A stretch of 64,000 nucleotides of DNA, from the NCBI RefSeq assembly GCF_003003055.1, contig NZ_PVTV01000011.1, forward strand, positions 62,001 to 126,000, given 5' to 3'. The number at the start of each line of letters is the position of its first letter. The first letter of the stretch is position 1. The position numbers and the translations under genes were made by a program. The DNA comes from Jezberella montanilacus (lineage in GTDB: Bacteria > Pseudomonadota > Gammaproteobacteria > Burkholderiales > Burkholderiaceae_B). The notes under the pieces are model-generated. The model did not search any database, had not been told where the DNA came from, and saw only the letters and a list, made by a program, of their open reading frames with translations. Below, piece by piece: positions 44,979-53,839 of this stretch.

Positions 44979-47192
44979 TTAAATCAGTGTGAGACCATGC
45001 TTGCGCAGTGGTAACTCTCGTTGCGGTTTACCGGTTGCCGCAAAAATCGCATTGACGACTGCTGGCCCCACAACACAAATGGTCGGCTCACCCACGCCGC
45101 CCCAGAAGTCATACGTGGGGACCAGCACGCACTCAACTTTAGGAATGTTTTTGAGACGCGCGACCGGATAGTTTGTGAAATTTTGCTCTTTTACCTGGCC
45201 GTTTTCGATGGTGATATCCTCATTAAAGATGGAAGACAACGCCATCCCAACCGAACCTTCAATCTGAGCCTTGACGATAGAGGGGTTAACAAAATGACCT
45301 GAGTTCAGGGCAAAGAACATTCGATGCACTTTCACCTCACCAGAGGCTGAGACTGAAACCTCTGCGACCGCAGCGGAGTAGCTACCATAGCCCATAAACT
45401 GAGCCACGCCACGATGCACACCAGCTGGCAATGGACTACCCCAGCCAGACTTTTTAGCAACAGCATCGAGAACAGCAAGATGCTTGGGATGCTTGCTCAT
45501 CAACGAACGACGGAACTCAACCGAATCCTTCCCAGCTGCTTTGGCGCACTCCTCGATAAAACACTCCATGTACATACCATTCTGGTTAGTGTTCACACCT
45601 CGCCAGGGGCCAACCGGCACATGCGTGTTGCGCATCACATACTCAGTCAACAAATTCGGGACGGTATAGCCGAGCTGAGCGTCACCAGCTTCTTCGTAAA
45701 AACCTTGTAGCTGTCGGGTATCTTTATTGTTTTTGATTGCTGAGGGAGCCAGGAAAGCATTGATTGACTGCCCTGAAACTCGAACCGACAAGCCGACCAG
45801 ATTACCTTTTTCGTCAAGACCTGCGGACATCTTGGCTTTTGAAATGGGCCGGTAGAAGTCGTGAGTCATGTCTTCTTCGCGACTCCAGACCAGTTTGATC
45901 GGCGTGTCAGGGAAATTCTTGGCAATAGCAACAGCCTGATGCACATAATCCTGAGTTCCACCGCGCCGACCGAACCCGCCACCCAGATCCATAGTCTGAA
46001 CGTCACATTGAGCAAGCGGCACGCCACTGGCCTCTGATAAAGCTGCCAGAGAAATCTCAGCATTTTGTGTCGGCACCCAAGCGAAAGCGCTTTCTTTGCC
46101 AACTTTAACAACGCAATTCATGGGTTCCATCGTGACGTGAGCAACGAAGGTGCTGGCGTAGACCGCTTCAACTTTTTTGGCAGCACCTGCAATCACCGTT
46201 GAGGCATCACCTTCTTTGCGTTGCCAGAAATCACCCTCGGCATTTAGACCTTCAGTCAGTGCGTTAGAGATCGTCGAGCTCGATACTTTAGCGTTGTCAC
46301 CCAAATCCCAGTCAATCGGCAGATTCTCAAGTGCATTCTTTGCTCGCCACCACGTATCAGCCACGACGGCCACAGCGGAATCGTTAACTTTAACTACGCC
46401 TTTAACGCCGCGCATTGATTTGATTTTTGATTCATCAAATGCGACAAGCTTGCCGCCGAAAACAGGACACTGCTTGATCGCAGCGCACAGCATGTTGGGC
46501 AATTTCAAATCAATAGCGAATACTTTTTTACCATTTGTCTTATCAGCCGTATCCAGCTTGTGGACGGCATGGCCGGCGATCTTCCAGTCCTGCGGCTTTT
46601 TCAGGACGATCGACTTGGGATCAGGCGGTGTCAGCTTAGCTGCAGCCTCTGCAACTTTGCCATAAGAAATTTTCTTACCGGTTTTGGCGTGCGTGATGAC
46701 GCCTTTGCTGACCGTTAATTCAGCAACTGAAACCTTGAATTGATCAGCGGCAGCCTGCAAAAGCATCATGCGCGCGGCAGCACCACCCCGTCGCACGTAA
46801 TCTTGGGATTCACGGACCCCGCGACTCCCACCTGTCGACATGGCACCCCAAGCACGCTTGCGCGCGATGTTCTGACCCGCTGTCGGGGACTGAGTACTGA
46901 CTTTTGCCCAATCGCACTCAAGCTCTTCAGCGACCAGCTGAGCTAAGCCAGTCCGAGTGCCCTGACCCATTTCAGAGCGAACAAAGCGGATTATGCAACT
47001 ATCGTCGGGTTTGACTACCACCCAGATATCAACTTCATCTGACGTTTTCAAAGGAATCGCAGCTTGAGCGACAGCCACGCTGGGCAAGCTTAGCCCAAGA
47101 GAGAATCCAGCACCGAGTGCCGTCGAGCCAAGTACAAAGCTGCGACGTGAGGCGTCGAAACCTTTAGCTGTCTGAAGTGTGTTGTTTGTCAT
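44979..47192 (-). CDS. Molybdenum hydroxylase large subunit (IorB-like), copy 2
   Basis: This is the second tandem IorB-type subunit, 737 residues from the ATG at 47192, which has AAGGAGA upstream. It carries a Tat signal (SRRSFVLGSTALGAG) and the same cofactor landmarks: SEMGQGTRTGLAQLVAEELE, GGGFGRRGGTQDY and GGVGEPTICVVGPAV. By eye more than half of the aligned residues are identical with copy 1, but regions near the substrate channel differ (for example WRGVNTNQNGMYMECFIEE against WRGVNVNQNAIFMECFMDE). The two copies probably have related but different substrates. Confidence 0.9.
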   Translation of the reverse strand: MTNNTLQTAKGFDASRRSFVLGSTALGAGFSLGLSLPSVAVAQAAIPLKTSDEVDIWVVVKPDDSCIIRFVRSEMGQGTRTGLAQLVAEELECDWAKVSTQSPTAGQNIARKRAWGAMSTGGSRGVRESQDYVRRGGAAARMMLLQAAADQFKVSVAELTVSKGVITHAKTGKKISYGKVAEAAAKLTPPDPKSIVLKKPQDWKIAGHAVHKLDTADKTNGKKVFAIDLKLPNMLCAAIKQCPVFGGKLVAFDESKIKSMRGVKGVVKVNDSAVAVVADTWWRAKNALENLPIDWDLGDNAKVSSSTISNALTEGLNAEGDFWQRKEGDASTVIAGAAKKVEAVYASTFVAHVTMEPMNCVVKVGKESAFAWVPTQNAEISLAALSEASGVPLAQCDVQTMDLGGGFGRRGGTQDYVHQAVAIAKNFPDTPIKLVWSREEDMTHDFYRPISKAKMSAGLDEKGNLVGLSVRVSGQSINAFLAPSAIKNNKDTRQLQGFYEEAGDAQLGYTVPNLLTEYVMRNTHVPVGPWRGVNTNQNGMYMECFIEECAKAAGKDSVEFRRSLMSKHPKHLAVLDAVAKKSGWGSPLPAGVHRGVAQFMGYGSYSAAVAEVSVSASGEVKVHRMFFALNSGHFVNPSIVKAQIEGSVGMALSSIFNEDITIENGQVKEQNFTNYPVARLKNIPKVECVLVPTYDFWGGVGEPTICVVGPAVVNAIFAATGKPQRELPLRKHGLTLI

Positions 47193-47205
47193 GGCGTTGC
47201 TCTCC

Positions 47206-47703
47206 TTAAACACCTGTCACGCCGGTATCGGCGTAACGCTTCAGGACATCTTCAAGCTTCTGCTGACCTGCAGCGACATGGATACCATCGCGAATTCTCT
47301 GATAAGTTCCACAGCGACAGATGTTCGACATTGCGGCGTCAATATCCGCATCGCTGGGCTTAGGAACTCGCTTGAGTAACGCCACCGCAGCCATAATCTG
47401 TCCTGACTGACAGTAACCACACTGAGGAATATCCAGCGCTAACCAAGCTTTTTGCACGGCATGGCTGGAGTCTTTTGAAATCCCTTCAATTGTGGTGATC
47501 TTTTGACCGGCAGCAACCGAAACGGGGATTGAACAGGATCGTACCAATTCGCCATTAAGTTGCACGGAGCACGCGCCGCACTGCGCGACACCGCAACCAT
47601 ATTTGGTGCCGGTTAGCCCAACCACCTCTCTAATTGCCCAGAGCAAGGGCATATCGGGCTCGACGTCGATCGAGTGTGCAACACCATTTACGTTCAATTC
47701 CAT
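47206..47703 (-). CDS. 2x[2Fe-2S] small subunit (IorA-like), copy 2
   Basis: This 165-residue iron-sulfur subunit is the partner of the following large subunit. Ligands are seen in [23 protein letters not shown] and in [12 protein letters not shown] and ICRCGTY. It is slightly longer than copy 1 at the C-terminus ([17 protein letters not shown]). A GAGGA Shine-Dalgarno precedes the ATG. It is the first gene of the ten-gene minus-strand operon; the promoter should lie in the gap up to 47868, but I cannot identify one with confidence. Confidence 0.93.
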   Translation of the reverse strand: MELNVNGVAHSIDVEPDMPLLWAIREVVGLTGTKYGCGVAQCGACSVQLNGELVRSCSIPVSVAAGQKITTIEGISKDSSHAVQKAWLALDIPQCGYCQSGQIMAAVALLKRVPKPSDADIDAAMSNICRCGTYQRIRDGIHVAAGQQKLEDVLKRYADTGVTGV

Positions 47704-47868
47704 TGTATTGTCCTCAAAACATCACTAAGATGGTATGCGGCAAAACGGTCCACGCCAGCGCCTTGAATGTAACTGATGGCAAGGTATGTGTCACCGTCTA
47801 CGCTGACTATAAAACCAGAAGACAAACACAATTTCAAGTCTAAACCTAACTTAATGCCTCCCCTCACC

Positions 47869-48876
47869 ATGACATCAAGTATCAAAAACAAAAAATTCAT
47901 CTTAGCCAGTCACCCAGAAGGTCGGGTACTACCTGAAAACTTCATGCTTGTTGAAGAAAATTTACCGCCACTGCGTGACAACGAAGTACTCATCCGACAT
48001 CAATGGTTATCTTTGGATCCCTATATGCGCGGTCGCATCTCACCGGCTAAATCTTATGCACAAGGCGTCAAGATAGGAGACACAATGGTTGGAGCCACAG
48101 TTGGGGTCGTCGAGCAATCGCAATCCGACAAGTTTCAGGTCGGTGACGTTGTACTGAGCGCAACGGGATGGCAACTCTATGGCATAGCCAACGCCAGTCA
48201 GATCATGAAAGTGGACGCAAGCAAAGTGCCGTCTTCTGCTTTTGTCGGCATTTTGGGCATGCCTGGTATCACCGCCTGGACAGGTCTGATGAACATTTGC
48301 GAACCCAAATCAGGTGAAACGGTTGTGGTTGACGCCGCCTCAGGAGCCGTTGGTGCGGTAGTTGGGCAATTAGCCAAAATTGCAGGTTGCAGAGTCGTTG
48401 GGATTGCTGGGGGCGCGGCCAAGTGCGAATATGTCGTCAAAGAACTGGGTTTTGATGCTTGTGTTGATCATCGCTCCAAGACCTTTGCTCAAGACGTCAC
48501 AGATGCGTTACCGGCGGGCATTGATTGCCTGTTTGAAAACGTTGGCGGTGCGATTTTCGAGCTACTGCTCTCAAAGATGAATGCGTTCTCAAGAATTGCG
48601 CTCTGTGGCACAGTATCTGAATACAACGACGATCCCTATCCTAACAAAGTGCTCAGATCTATTTTGATCAACCGCATCAAGTTTCAAGGCTTCATCGTCT
48701 CGGATAAGCTTGAAACATGGCCTGGCATTCGAGAGAAACTGACTGAGTTGGTGATCGCTGGCAAATTGAAGTTTCGCGAATCGATTGCCGAGGGGCTTGA
48801 ACAAGCGCCGCAAGCCTTTGTCGGCATGCTTGCAGGTCAAAACTTCGGCAAGCAACTGGTTCGCATATCAAATTAA
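47869..48876 (+). CDS. NADP-dependent oxidoreductase (MDR family, curcumin-reductase-like)
   Basis: This medium-chain reductase, 335 residues, belongs to the leukotriene-B4/curcumin reductase group that reduces activated double bonds with NADPH. The start region WLSLDPYMRGRISPAKSYA, the nucleotide motif VVDAASGAVGAVVGQLAKIAGCRVVGIAGG and CLFENVGGAIFE are family markers. No zinc-ligand pattern is present. ATG codons at 47854 and 47869 are both possible and neither has a good Shine-Dalgarno. It is divergent from the molybdo-sox operon, and a shared regulator is possible but not seen. Confidence 0.88.
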   Translation: MTSSIKNKKFILASHPEGRVLPENFMLVEENLPPLRDNEVLIRHQWLSLDPYMRGRISPAKSYAQGVKIGDTMVGATVGVVEQSQSDKFQVGDVVLSATGWQLYGIANASQIMKVDASKVPSSAFVGILGMPGITAWTGLMNICEPKSGETVVVDAASGAVGAVVGQLAKIAGCRVVGIAGGAAKCEYVVKELGFDACVDHRSKTFAQDVTDALPAGIDCLFENVGGAIFELLLSKMNAFSRIALCGTVSEYNDDPYPNKVLRSILINRIKFQGFIVSDKLETWPGIREKLTELVIAGKLKFRESIAEGLEQAPQAFVGMLAGQNFGKQLVRISN

Positions 48877-48909
48877 ACGTCTACGACGAACAGAACTTTG
48901 GCTGAGCTG

Positions 48910-48929
48910 CGCAGGTGAGACCACCTGCG
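48910..48929. terminator. Bidirectional hairpin between convergent genes
   Basis: The arms CGCAGGTG and CACCTGCG pair perfectly over 8 bp with a 4-base loop, in the 63-base gap between the stop codons of the oxidoreductase (plus) and the Slam gene (minus). No T-tract follows on either strand, so termination may be weak or Rho-assisted. Confidence 0.5.
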
Positions 48930-48939
48930 TAGCGCAGCA

Positions 48940-50199
48940 TTAAAAGACGTTCTTTAAAAACACGCCAATTATGCCTTTGTCGTAGCTGTAGAAATCGATA
49001 TTTGAATTGTTGTGTTGATAGACATAACCGACTTCTGGCCTCAGTCCAAACACATACCAATCCCTTTTTGTCAGCGTTGCAGACAGCGTCGTTAATGAAT
49101 CAGTTCGATTCAAGCCCCAAATCGGATCAGCATCCCAGTAGTTACGTCTTGACAGCGAGGCTTTTAGATTGAGTTGCAACCCAGTCGAGTCTTCAGCGAT
49201 TTGTGTGCCAAGGCCCGCAAACATCCCGTATGAACTGTAGGCATCTGTTTGAGCTGTTGTCCGATCGGCCCCCACTTCAGCGCTAAGCGTCCAGTTTCTA
49301 AAAACGTTGTAGGTATAGCCCAGTTGCATCTGCACCTGTGTGCCATTCAAGTAAAAATAACTGGGGAAATTCAGCACAGCGGCTTTGGCCGATACTGAAA
49401 TAAAATTTTGATCTGGTTGATTAAAAATCATTCTGGACGAGACATATGGCGCGTCGTACAACAGACTGCCGCCATAAAACATGAATTCATTACCCACGCG
49501 CACTTCTTTGTAATTGGCGTCTAGCCAGCGTTTAGCAACGCTAGTGTCGCCAATTTGTCGGTTGAACGCCTGTGTAGAAAAAGTTGAGGTCACCAAACTT
49601 GCCGACGCAAACAGACCATCTGTCCCGGGTATCTCTCTCTCGATCTCTGCGGTCAAGTTGAGGGCCCATTGCGTGTTGGTCGGCAGGCTCGGCTGATAGT
49701 TAAGCGTTTGACCAAAAATATTAAAGGTTCGCTCGGACGTTATCTGACCGGGGTTGCTGTCTTGGTAAATACCGACATAAAATTTAAACGTCTGGCGTTT
49801 CTGGATTTCGCTTAAGTACCACTCAACCCTATCACGCACGACAATGGGTACAGGCTGTGTGAGCACTTGGATAAACTGCTCTTTGGCGTCGGCTAGTCGA
49901 CGAGCTACAAACAGACTTCTGGCAAGTTCAAGCTGCACCCGAACGGCTTTGGTATCGGCGTAAAGCGCCTGAAAAATAAGGATCGCTTGATCGATATCCT
50001 TATCCATCATGAGGATGCCCAATTCAAAGCGCTTCTGAAGCTCTGTCTGTTGGGTCATTGGGCCGGCGGTTTGAACATACACCGAGGTGGGCGCAACGAT
50101 TGGCGGGCTGATCAGGATACTGCTTTGTGAGGAAGCGAACGAGCAATAAAAAATGGCCGCCAACCCAGGCAGCCATGCACTCATACTAGGTCTTCGCAT
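48940..50199 (-). CDS. Surface lipoprotein assembly modulator (Slam, type XI secretion)
   Basis: Slam proteins move specific lipoproteins across the outer membrane. The 419-residue protein has a signal peptide, a helical TPR-like periplasmic domain at about residues 45-140 (ELQKRFELGILMMDKDIDQAILIFQALY, VRVQLELARSLFVARRLADAKEQF) and a C-terminal region rich in alternating aromatic strands that ends in Phe (GIIGVFLKNVF), as expected of a 14-strand barrel. Its start overlaps the stop of the upstream TbpB-like lipoprotein gene (TAATG), which gives it an obvious client. Confidence 0.86.
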   Translation of the reverse strand: MRRPSMSAWLPGLAAIFYCSFASSQSSILISPPIVAPTSVYVQTAGPMTQQTELQKRFELGILMMDKDIDQAILIFQALYADTKAVRVQLELARSLFVARRLADAKEQFIQVLTQPVPIVVRDRVEWYLSEIQKRQTFKFYVGIYQDSNPGQITSERTFNIFGQTLNYQPSLPTNTQWALNLTAEIEREIPGTDGLFASASLVTSTFSTQAFNRQIGDTSVAKRWLDANYKEVRVGNEFMFYGGSLLYDAPYVSSRMIFNQPDQNFISVSAKAAVLNFPSYFYLNGTQVQMQLGYTYNVFRNWTLSAEVGADRTTAQTDAYSSYGMFAGLGTQIAEDSTGLQLNLKASLSRRNYWDADPIWGLNRTDSLTTLSATLTKRDWYVFGLRPEVGYVYQHNNSNIDFYSYDKGIIGVFLKNVF

Positions 50200-51137
50200 T
50201 AACGCTTGCCACCAAAGGCGCCAATCAGCGACGTCACACCAGAGCCCGAGGCAGAGAACGTACCGCCAATTTCTTGCGCATTTGGCCCGTAGAGCTGGCC
50301 TTGAGCCGTACCAGTCATCCCACCTGTCGTGGTGATGTTGCCGTTAAACAGCGTGCCAGAGCCGGAGAACACAAGCAACCCACTGTAGTTCAGCTGCGGT
50401 GCAGACGTGGTTGAAGTAATGTTTTTGGCGATGAGGGAATTCGTCAACGTCGTATTAGACGTTGAAATGACGACGGTTTGAGCACCATAATCGACTGAGG
50501 CAGACATGTTAGCCGTCGCAAACCCAGCCGAGTTGGTACCCGTGATCGCTACTGCGCTCGATAAACCTGTGAAGGTTGCAGTACCTGTTGTCGGCAGGGA
50601 CGTGAGCGGATTACCGTAAGTCGCAGCACCAACCGTGCCAGCGCCCAAACCTTGGCCGGTGACCCAAACGCCGAAAGACTGATAATCCCAACCGTTTGCC
50701 GGGCCATTAGCAAATAAGCCGGAGTTAGTACCAGCCACGTTCGTGGCCTGCACGTAACTACCAACCAGAACTGACGAATTCGTCAAGGAATCGCCTACGC
50801 CCTTATCGAACGCGAGGCTGTACCCGCTAGAGGCCTTTAAGTAGATATTGTAAGTACTGCCAGCGTTATCATACTGGCTCGTATAGGTTGCATTGTTCGA
50901 GGTGGACTGGCTGGCGTTGCCCACAAGCTGATAGTTACCGCTGCTGTCAGTCACATAGGTTCTTTGCGCGCTAAAGCCAGTGGCGATGATCGTGCTGCCC
51001 CCTGTGACCGCGCTCCATTGACTGAACGCCGTTACGCTCGAACTATCGGAGCTTTTAGAGGCGCAACCGGCCACACTCAGTACCGCAATAGTCACAAGCA
51101 ATAATTTCTGGCTTAACGACCTGTCGAACTTTTTCAT
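50199..51137 (-). CDS. Slam-dependent lipoprotein with TbpB-type barrel
   Basis: This 312-residue protein has a lipoprotein signal peptide with lipobox VAGC (Cys near residue 25). Its C-terminal half (from about residue 170) is a Gly/Ser/Thr-rich beta region that closes with GQLYGPNAQEIGGTF and GAFGGKR, the recognisable end of the transferrin-binding-protein B barrel domain. Such lipoproteins bind host iron proteins, heme or complement factors, but the ligand here is unknown. No TonB-dependent receptor or clear Fur box is next to it. It is the first gene of a pair with Slam. Confidence 0.82.
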   Translation of the reverse strand: MKKFDRSLSQKLLLVTIAVLSVAGCASKSSDSSSVTAFSQWSAVTGGSTIIATGFSAQRTYVTDSSGNYQLVGNASQSTSNNATYTSQYDNAGSTYNIYLKASSGYSLAFDKGVGDSLTNSSVLVGSYVQATNVAGTNSGLFANGPANGWDYQSFGVWVTGQGLGAGTVGAATYGNPLTSLPTTGTATFTGLSSAVAITGTNSAGFATANMSASVDYGAQTVVISTSNTTLTNSLIAKNITSTTSAPQLNYSGLLVFSGSGTLFNGNITTTGGMTGTAQGQLYGPNAQEIGGTFSASGSGVTSLIGAFGGKR

Positions 51138-51256
51138 GGAAATCCGTCTAAGTAATCGAACAAAGAGCCTTAGTATAGGGCAAGCCGCCCCCCACCGACG
51201 TCCACACTCGACCGAAAGTTACAAGTTGTTTCATTTTCGTGATCGGTAAGATCCCG

Positions 51257-52003
51257 TCAGTTTTTTACTGCATCGAGCTGCTTTACCGTCAGGGACCCGA
51301 TACCGGATTGCGCCAAGGCAAGCAAAGCGTCAAGGTCAGCGCGATCGAAGGTCATCCCCTCGGCCGTACCTTGAATTTCCACAAATCGTCCTGCCCCCGT
51401 CATGACAACGTTCACGTCGGCGTCACAGTCCGAGTCTTCGATGTAATCCAAATCCAGCACAGCGCGGCCTCTAACCATGCCAACAGAGACAGCGGCGATT
51501 GAATCCGTCAAGGGTGATTGGGTAAGCGCGCCGCTTTGAAGTAAGCCAGTCAACGCGTCGGACAGCGCAATCCAGGCCCCGGTAATACTGGCGCATCGAG
51601 TACCACCATCGGCTTGCAATACATCACAGTCAAGCTGAATCGTCCTTTCGCCCAGCATTTTCATATCGATGACGGCTCTGAGGCTTCGGCCGATCAAGCG
51701 TTGGATCTCTTGCGTACGGCCGGATTGCTTACCTTTGGCGGCTTCCCGATCTGATCGAGTGTGTGTCGCGCGAGGCAGCATGCCGTACTCGGCGGTTACC
51801 CATCCTTGCCCCTGCCCCTTCAAAAAAGGTGGTACTTTCTCTAATACGCTTGCAGTACACAGGACTCTGGTTTCCCCCATGGAAATTAAAACAGAGCCCT
51901 CGGCGTGTTTAGTGAAATGCCGCTCGATCCTCACCTCACGCAATTGGTCGAATGCGCGACCCGAAGGACGCAAAATATCGAGTGGCTGATTGTGATTAGT
52001 CAA
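51257..52003 (-). CDS. rph: Ribonuclease PH
   Basis: RNase PH trims tRNA 3' ends phosphorolytically. The 248-residue protein has the PNPase-fold motifs: [18 protein letters not shown] near residues 35-52, [33 protein letters not shown], and the phosphate-site [23 protein letters not shown]. Its C-terminus [33 protein letters not shown] is complete. It is divergent from ggt with 33 bases between the two start codons. Confidence 0.96.
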   Translation of the reverse strand: MTNHNQPLDILRPSGRAFDQLREVRIERHFTKHAEGSVLISMGETRVLCTASVLEKVPPFLKGQGQGWVTAEYGMLPRATHTRSDREAAKGKQSGRTQEIQRLIGRSLRAVIDMKMLGERTIQLDCDVLQADGGTRCASITGAWIALSDALTGLLQSGALTQSPLTDSIAAVSVGMVRGRAVLDLDYIEDSDCDADVNVVMTGAGRFVEIQGTAEGMTFDRADLDALLALAQSGIGSLTVKQLDAVKN

Positions 52004-52036
52004 TTTTGATACCTTTAAAACGTTGGAGTCGCCTCA

Positions 52037-53839
52037 ATGCAAGTAGTGAAATCTTACAACCCCTTGCTACTTTCAGTCTTGTTAATTGGCTGTACTCCCT
52101 TGCATGCCCAAGGTGTCCCTAACTCCGCTGTTTCAATATACGATAATTCTTACGAGATATTTCAGCCAGTTGTATCCAGTCACGGCATGGTAGCTACCGA
52201 ACAACGCCTGGCAAGCCAAGTTGGCGCAGACATCTTAAAACAAGGCGGAAACGCCACTGATGCGGCCGTGGCAATTGGATTCACGCTTGCGGTTGTCCTG
52301 CCCAACGCAGGAAACCTTGGCGGTGGCGGGTTTATGCTGGTTCACGACGCAAAAGCTACTCAGACTGAAACAATCGATTTTCGAGAGACGGCACCGTCGG
52401 CGGCGAGCCGTGACATGTATTTGGATGCATCCGGCAAAGTCATCGCCGGCAAATCGACGATTACCCGTTTTGCTGTTGGTGTGCCTGGCACCGTCGCGGG
52501 ATTGACTTACGCGCTTGAGAAACACGGCAGCATGCCCATTGCACGCGTCGTTGCTCCAGCGATCCAGTTGGCGGAGGAAGGCTTCATCGTGAGTCCGGTA
52601 CTCGCTGAACAGTTCAAATTGCAACGCGATCATCTCGGGCGTTGGCCTGGTAGCCGAGGTGTTTTTTTTAAAGCAAAATCAACTCATCAAGCTTGTCAGC
52701 CCGATGCCTGTGATCTAAATCAAGTAGAACCGCTGCAGGCTGGCGACCGCCTTAAACAACCTGACCTCGCCAAAACACTTGGACTTATCGCCGATAAAGG
52801 AGCCGCCGCGTTTTATCAGGGCGATATTGCGCAAAAAATTGTGACTGAAGTGAACCAAGACGGCAACGTGATGAGCTTAGACGATCTCGCTCATTATCAA
52901 ATTCAGAGTCGACAGCCAGTAAGGGGAAGCTATCGTGGTGTCGATGTACTTTCTATGCCAGCTCCAAGTTCTGGCGGTATCCATTTGATCGAAATGCTGA
53001 ATCTGCTGGAATATTTTCAGCTCAGTGAAAGCGGTTTTGGTAGTGCACAAAGCATTCATCTGCTGACCGAAGCCGCTCGCCTCGCCTACGCCGATCGATC
53101 AGAATACCTGGGTGATCCTGCTTTTTACAAAGTGCCACAAATCGGTCTGACATCCAAGGGCTATGCGCAGAGTTTGATTAAAAAAATCAATCCTAACAAA
53201 GCAACGGCAAGCAAAGACACCAAACCCGGCCTACCACTACCTTATGAAAGTGATCAAACCACCCACTTCTCGGTCATGGATAAAAATGGCAACGTAGTCA
53301 GCACGACTTACACCTTGAACTTGAATTTTGGATCCGGAATGGTGGCTCGGGGTACAGGGGTTTTATTGAATAATGAAATGGATGATTTTTCAGTCAAACC
53401 AGGTGTGCCGAATGCATTTGGGCTCGTGGGTGGTCAAGCGAATGCGATAGAAGCAGGCAAACGTCCTTTAAGTTCTATGACTCCTGTGATTGCCTTCAAA
53501 AATGGCAAGCCCTGGATCGCCACGGGATCACCAGGCGGATCGCGAATCATCACAACTGTTCTGCAAAACCTGGTCAATGTGATCGATTACCAGATGAACA
53601 TTGCGGAAGCTGCAGCAATGCCGAGGATGCATCATCAGTGGGTACCCGACGTTTTGCGGCTTGAGCGTGGTTTCAGCCCTGACACAATCAAAATATTGAA
53701 AGGCATGGGCCACGATGTGAAAGTCCAGCCCACCATGGGCCGTATCCAAACTGTTCAATTCGAAAACGGCATGTACTGGGGTTCCTCGGATCCAAGAAAT
53801 CCTGATGGCGCGGCAATCGGCGTGGAGGTGCAGCAATGA
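52037..53839 (+). CDS. ggt: Gamma-glutamyltransferase
   Basis: This Ntn-hydrolase cleaves gamma-glutamyl compounds such as glutathione and matures by autocleavage. The 600-residue precursor has the processing site SDQTTHFSVMDKNGN with the nucleophile Thr at about residue 408, GGGGFMLVHDA near the start of the large subunit, and the C-terminal GSPGGSRIITTVLQNL. The signal peptide ends LLIGCTPLHA, which may be a lipobox (Cys near residue 19) rather than a Sec cleavage site, so the enzyme may be membrane-anchored. It overlaps yicC by 4 bases. Confidence 0.95.
   Translation: MQVVKSYNPLLLSVLLIGCTPLHAQGVPNSAVSIYDNSYEIFQPVVSSHGMVATEQRLASQVGADILKQGGNATDAAVAIGFTLAVVLPNAGNLGGGGFMLVHDAKATQTETIDFRETAPSAASRDMYLDASGKVIAGKSTITRFAVGVPGTVAGLTYALEKHGSMPIARVVAPAIQLAEEGFIVSPVLAEQFKLQRDHLGRWPGSRGVFFKAKSTHQACQPDACDLNQVEPLQAGDRLKQPDLAKTLGLIADKGAAAFYQGDIAQKIVTEVNQDGNVMSLDDLAHYQIQSRQPVRGSYRGVDVLSMPAPSSGGIHLIEMLNLLEYFQLSESGFGSAQSIHLLTEAARLAYADRSEYLGDPAFYKVPQIGLTSKGYAQSLIKKINPNKATASKDTKPGLPLPYESDQTTHFSVMDKNGNVVSTTYTLNLNFGSGMVARGTGVLLNNEMDDFSVKPGVPNAFGLVGGQANAIEAGKRPLSSMTPVIAFKNGKPWIATGSPGGSRIITTVLQNLVNVIDYQMNIAEAAAMPRMHHQWVPDVLRLERGFSPDTIKILKGMGHDVKVQPTMGRIQTVQFENGMYWGSSDPRNPDGAAIGVEVQQ

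Noticed and set aside
51138-51256. Fur box upstream of the TbpB-like lipoprotein
   Set aside because: No sequence close to the GATAATGATAATCATTATC consensus is visible, so iron control cannot be claimed.
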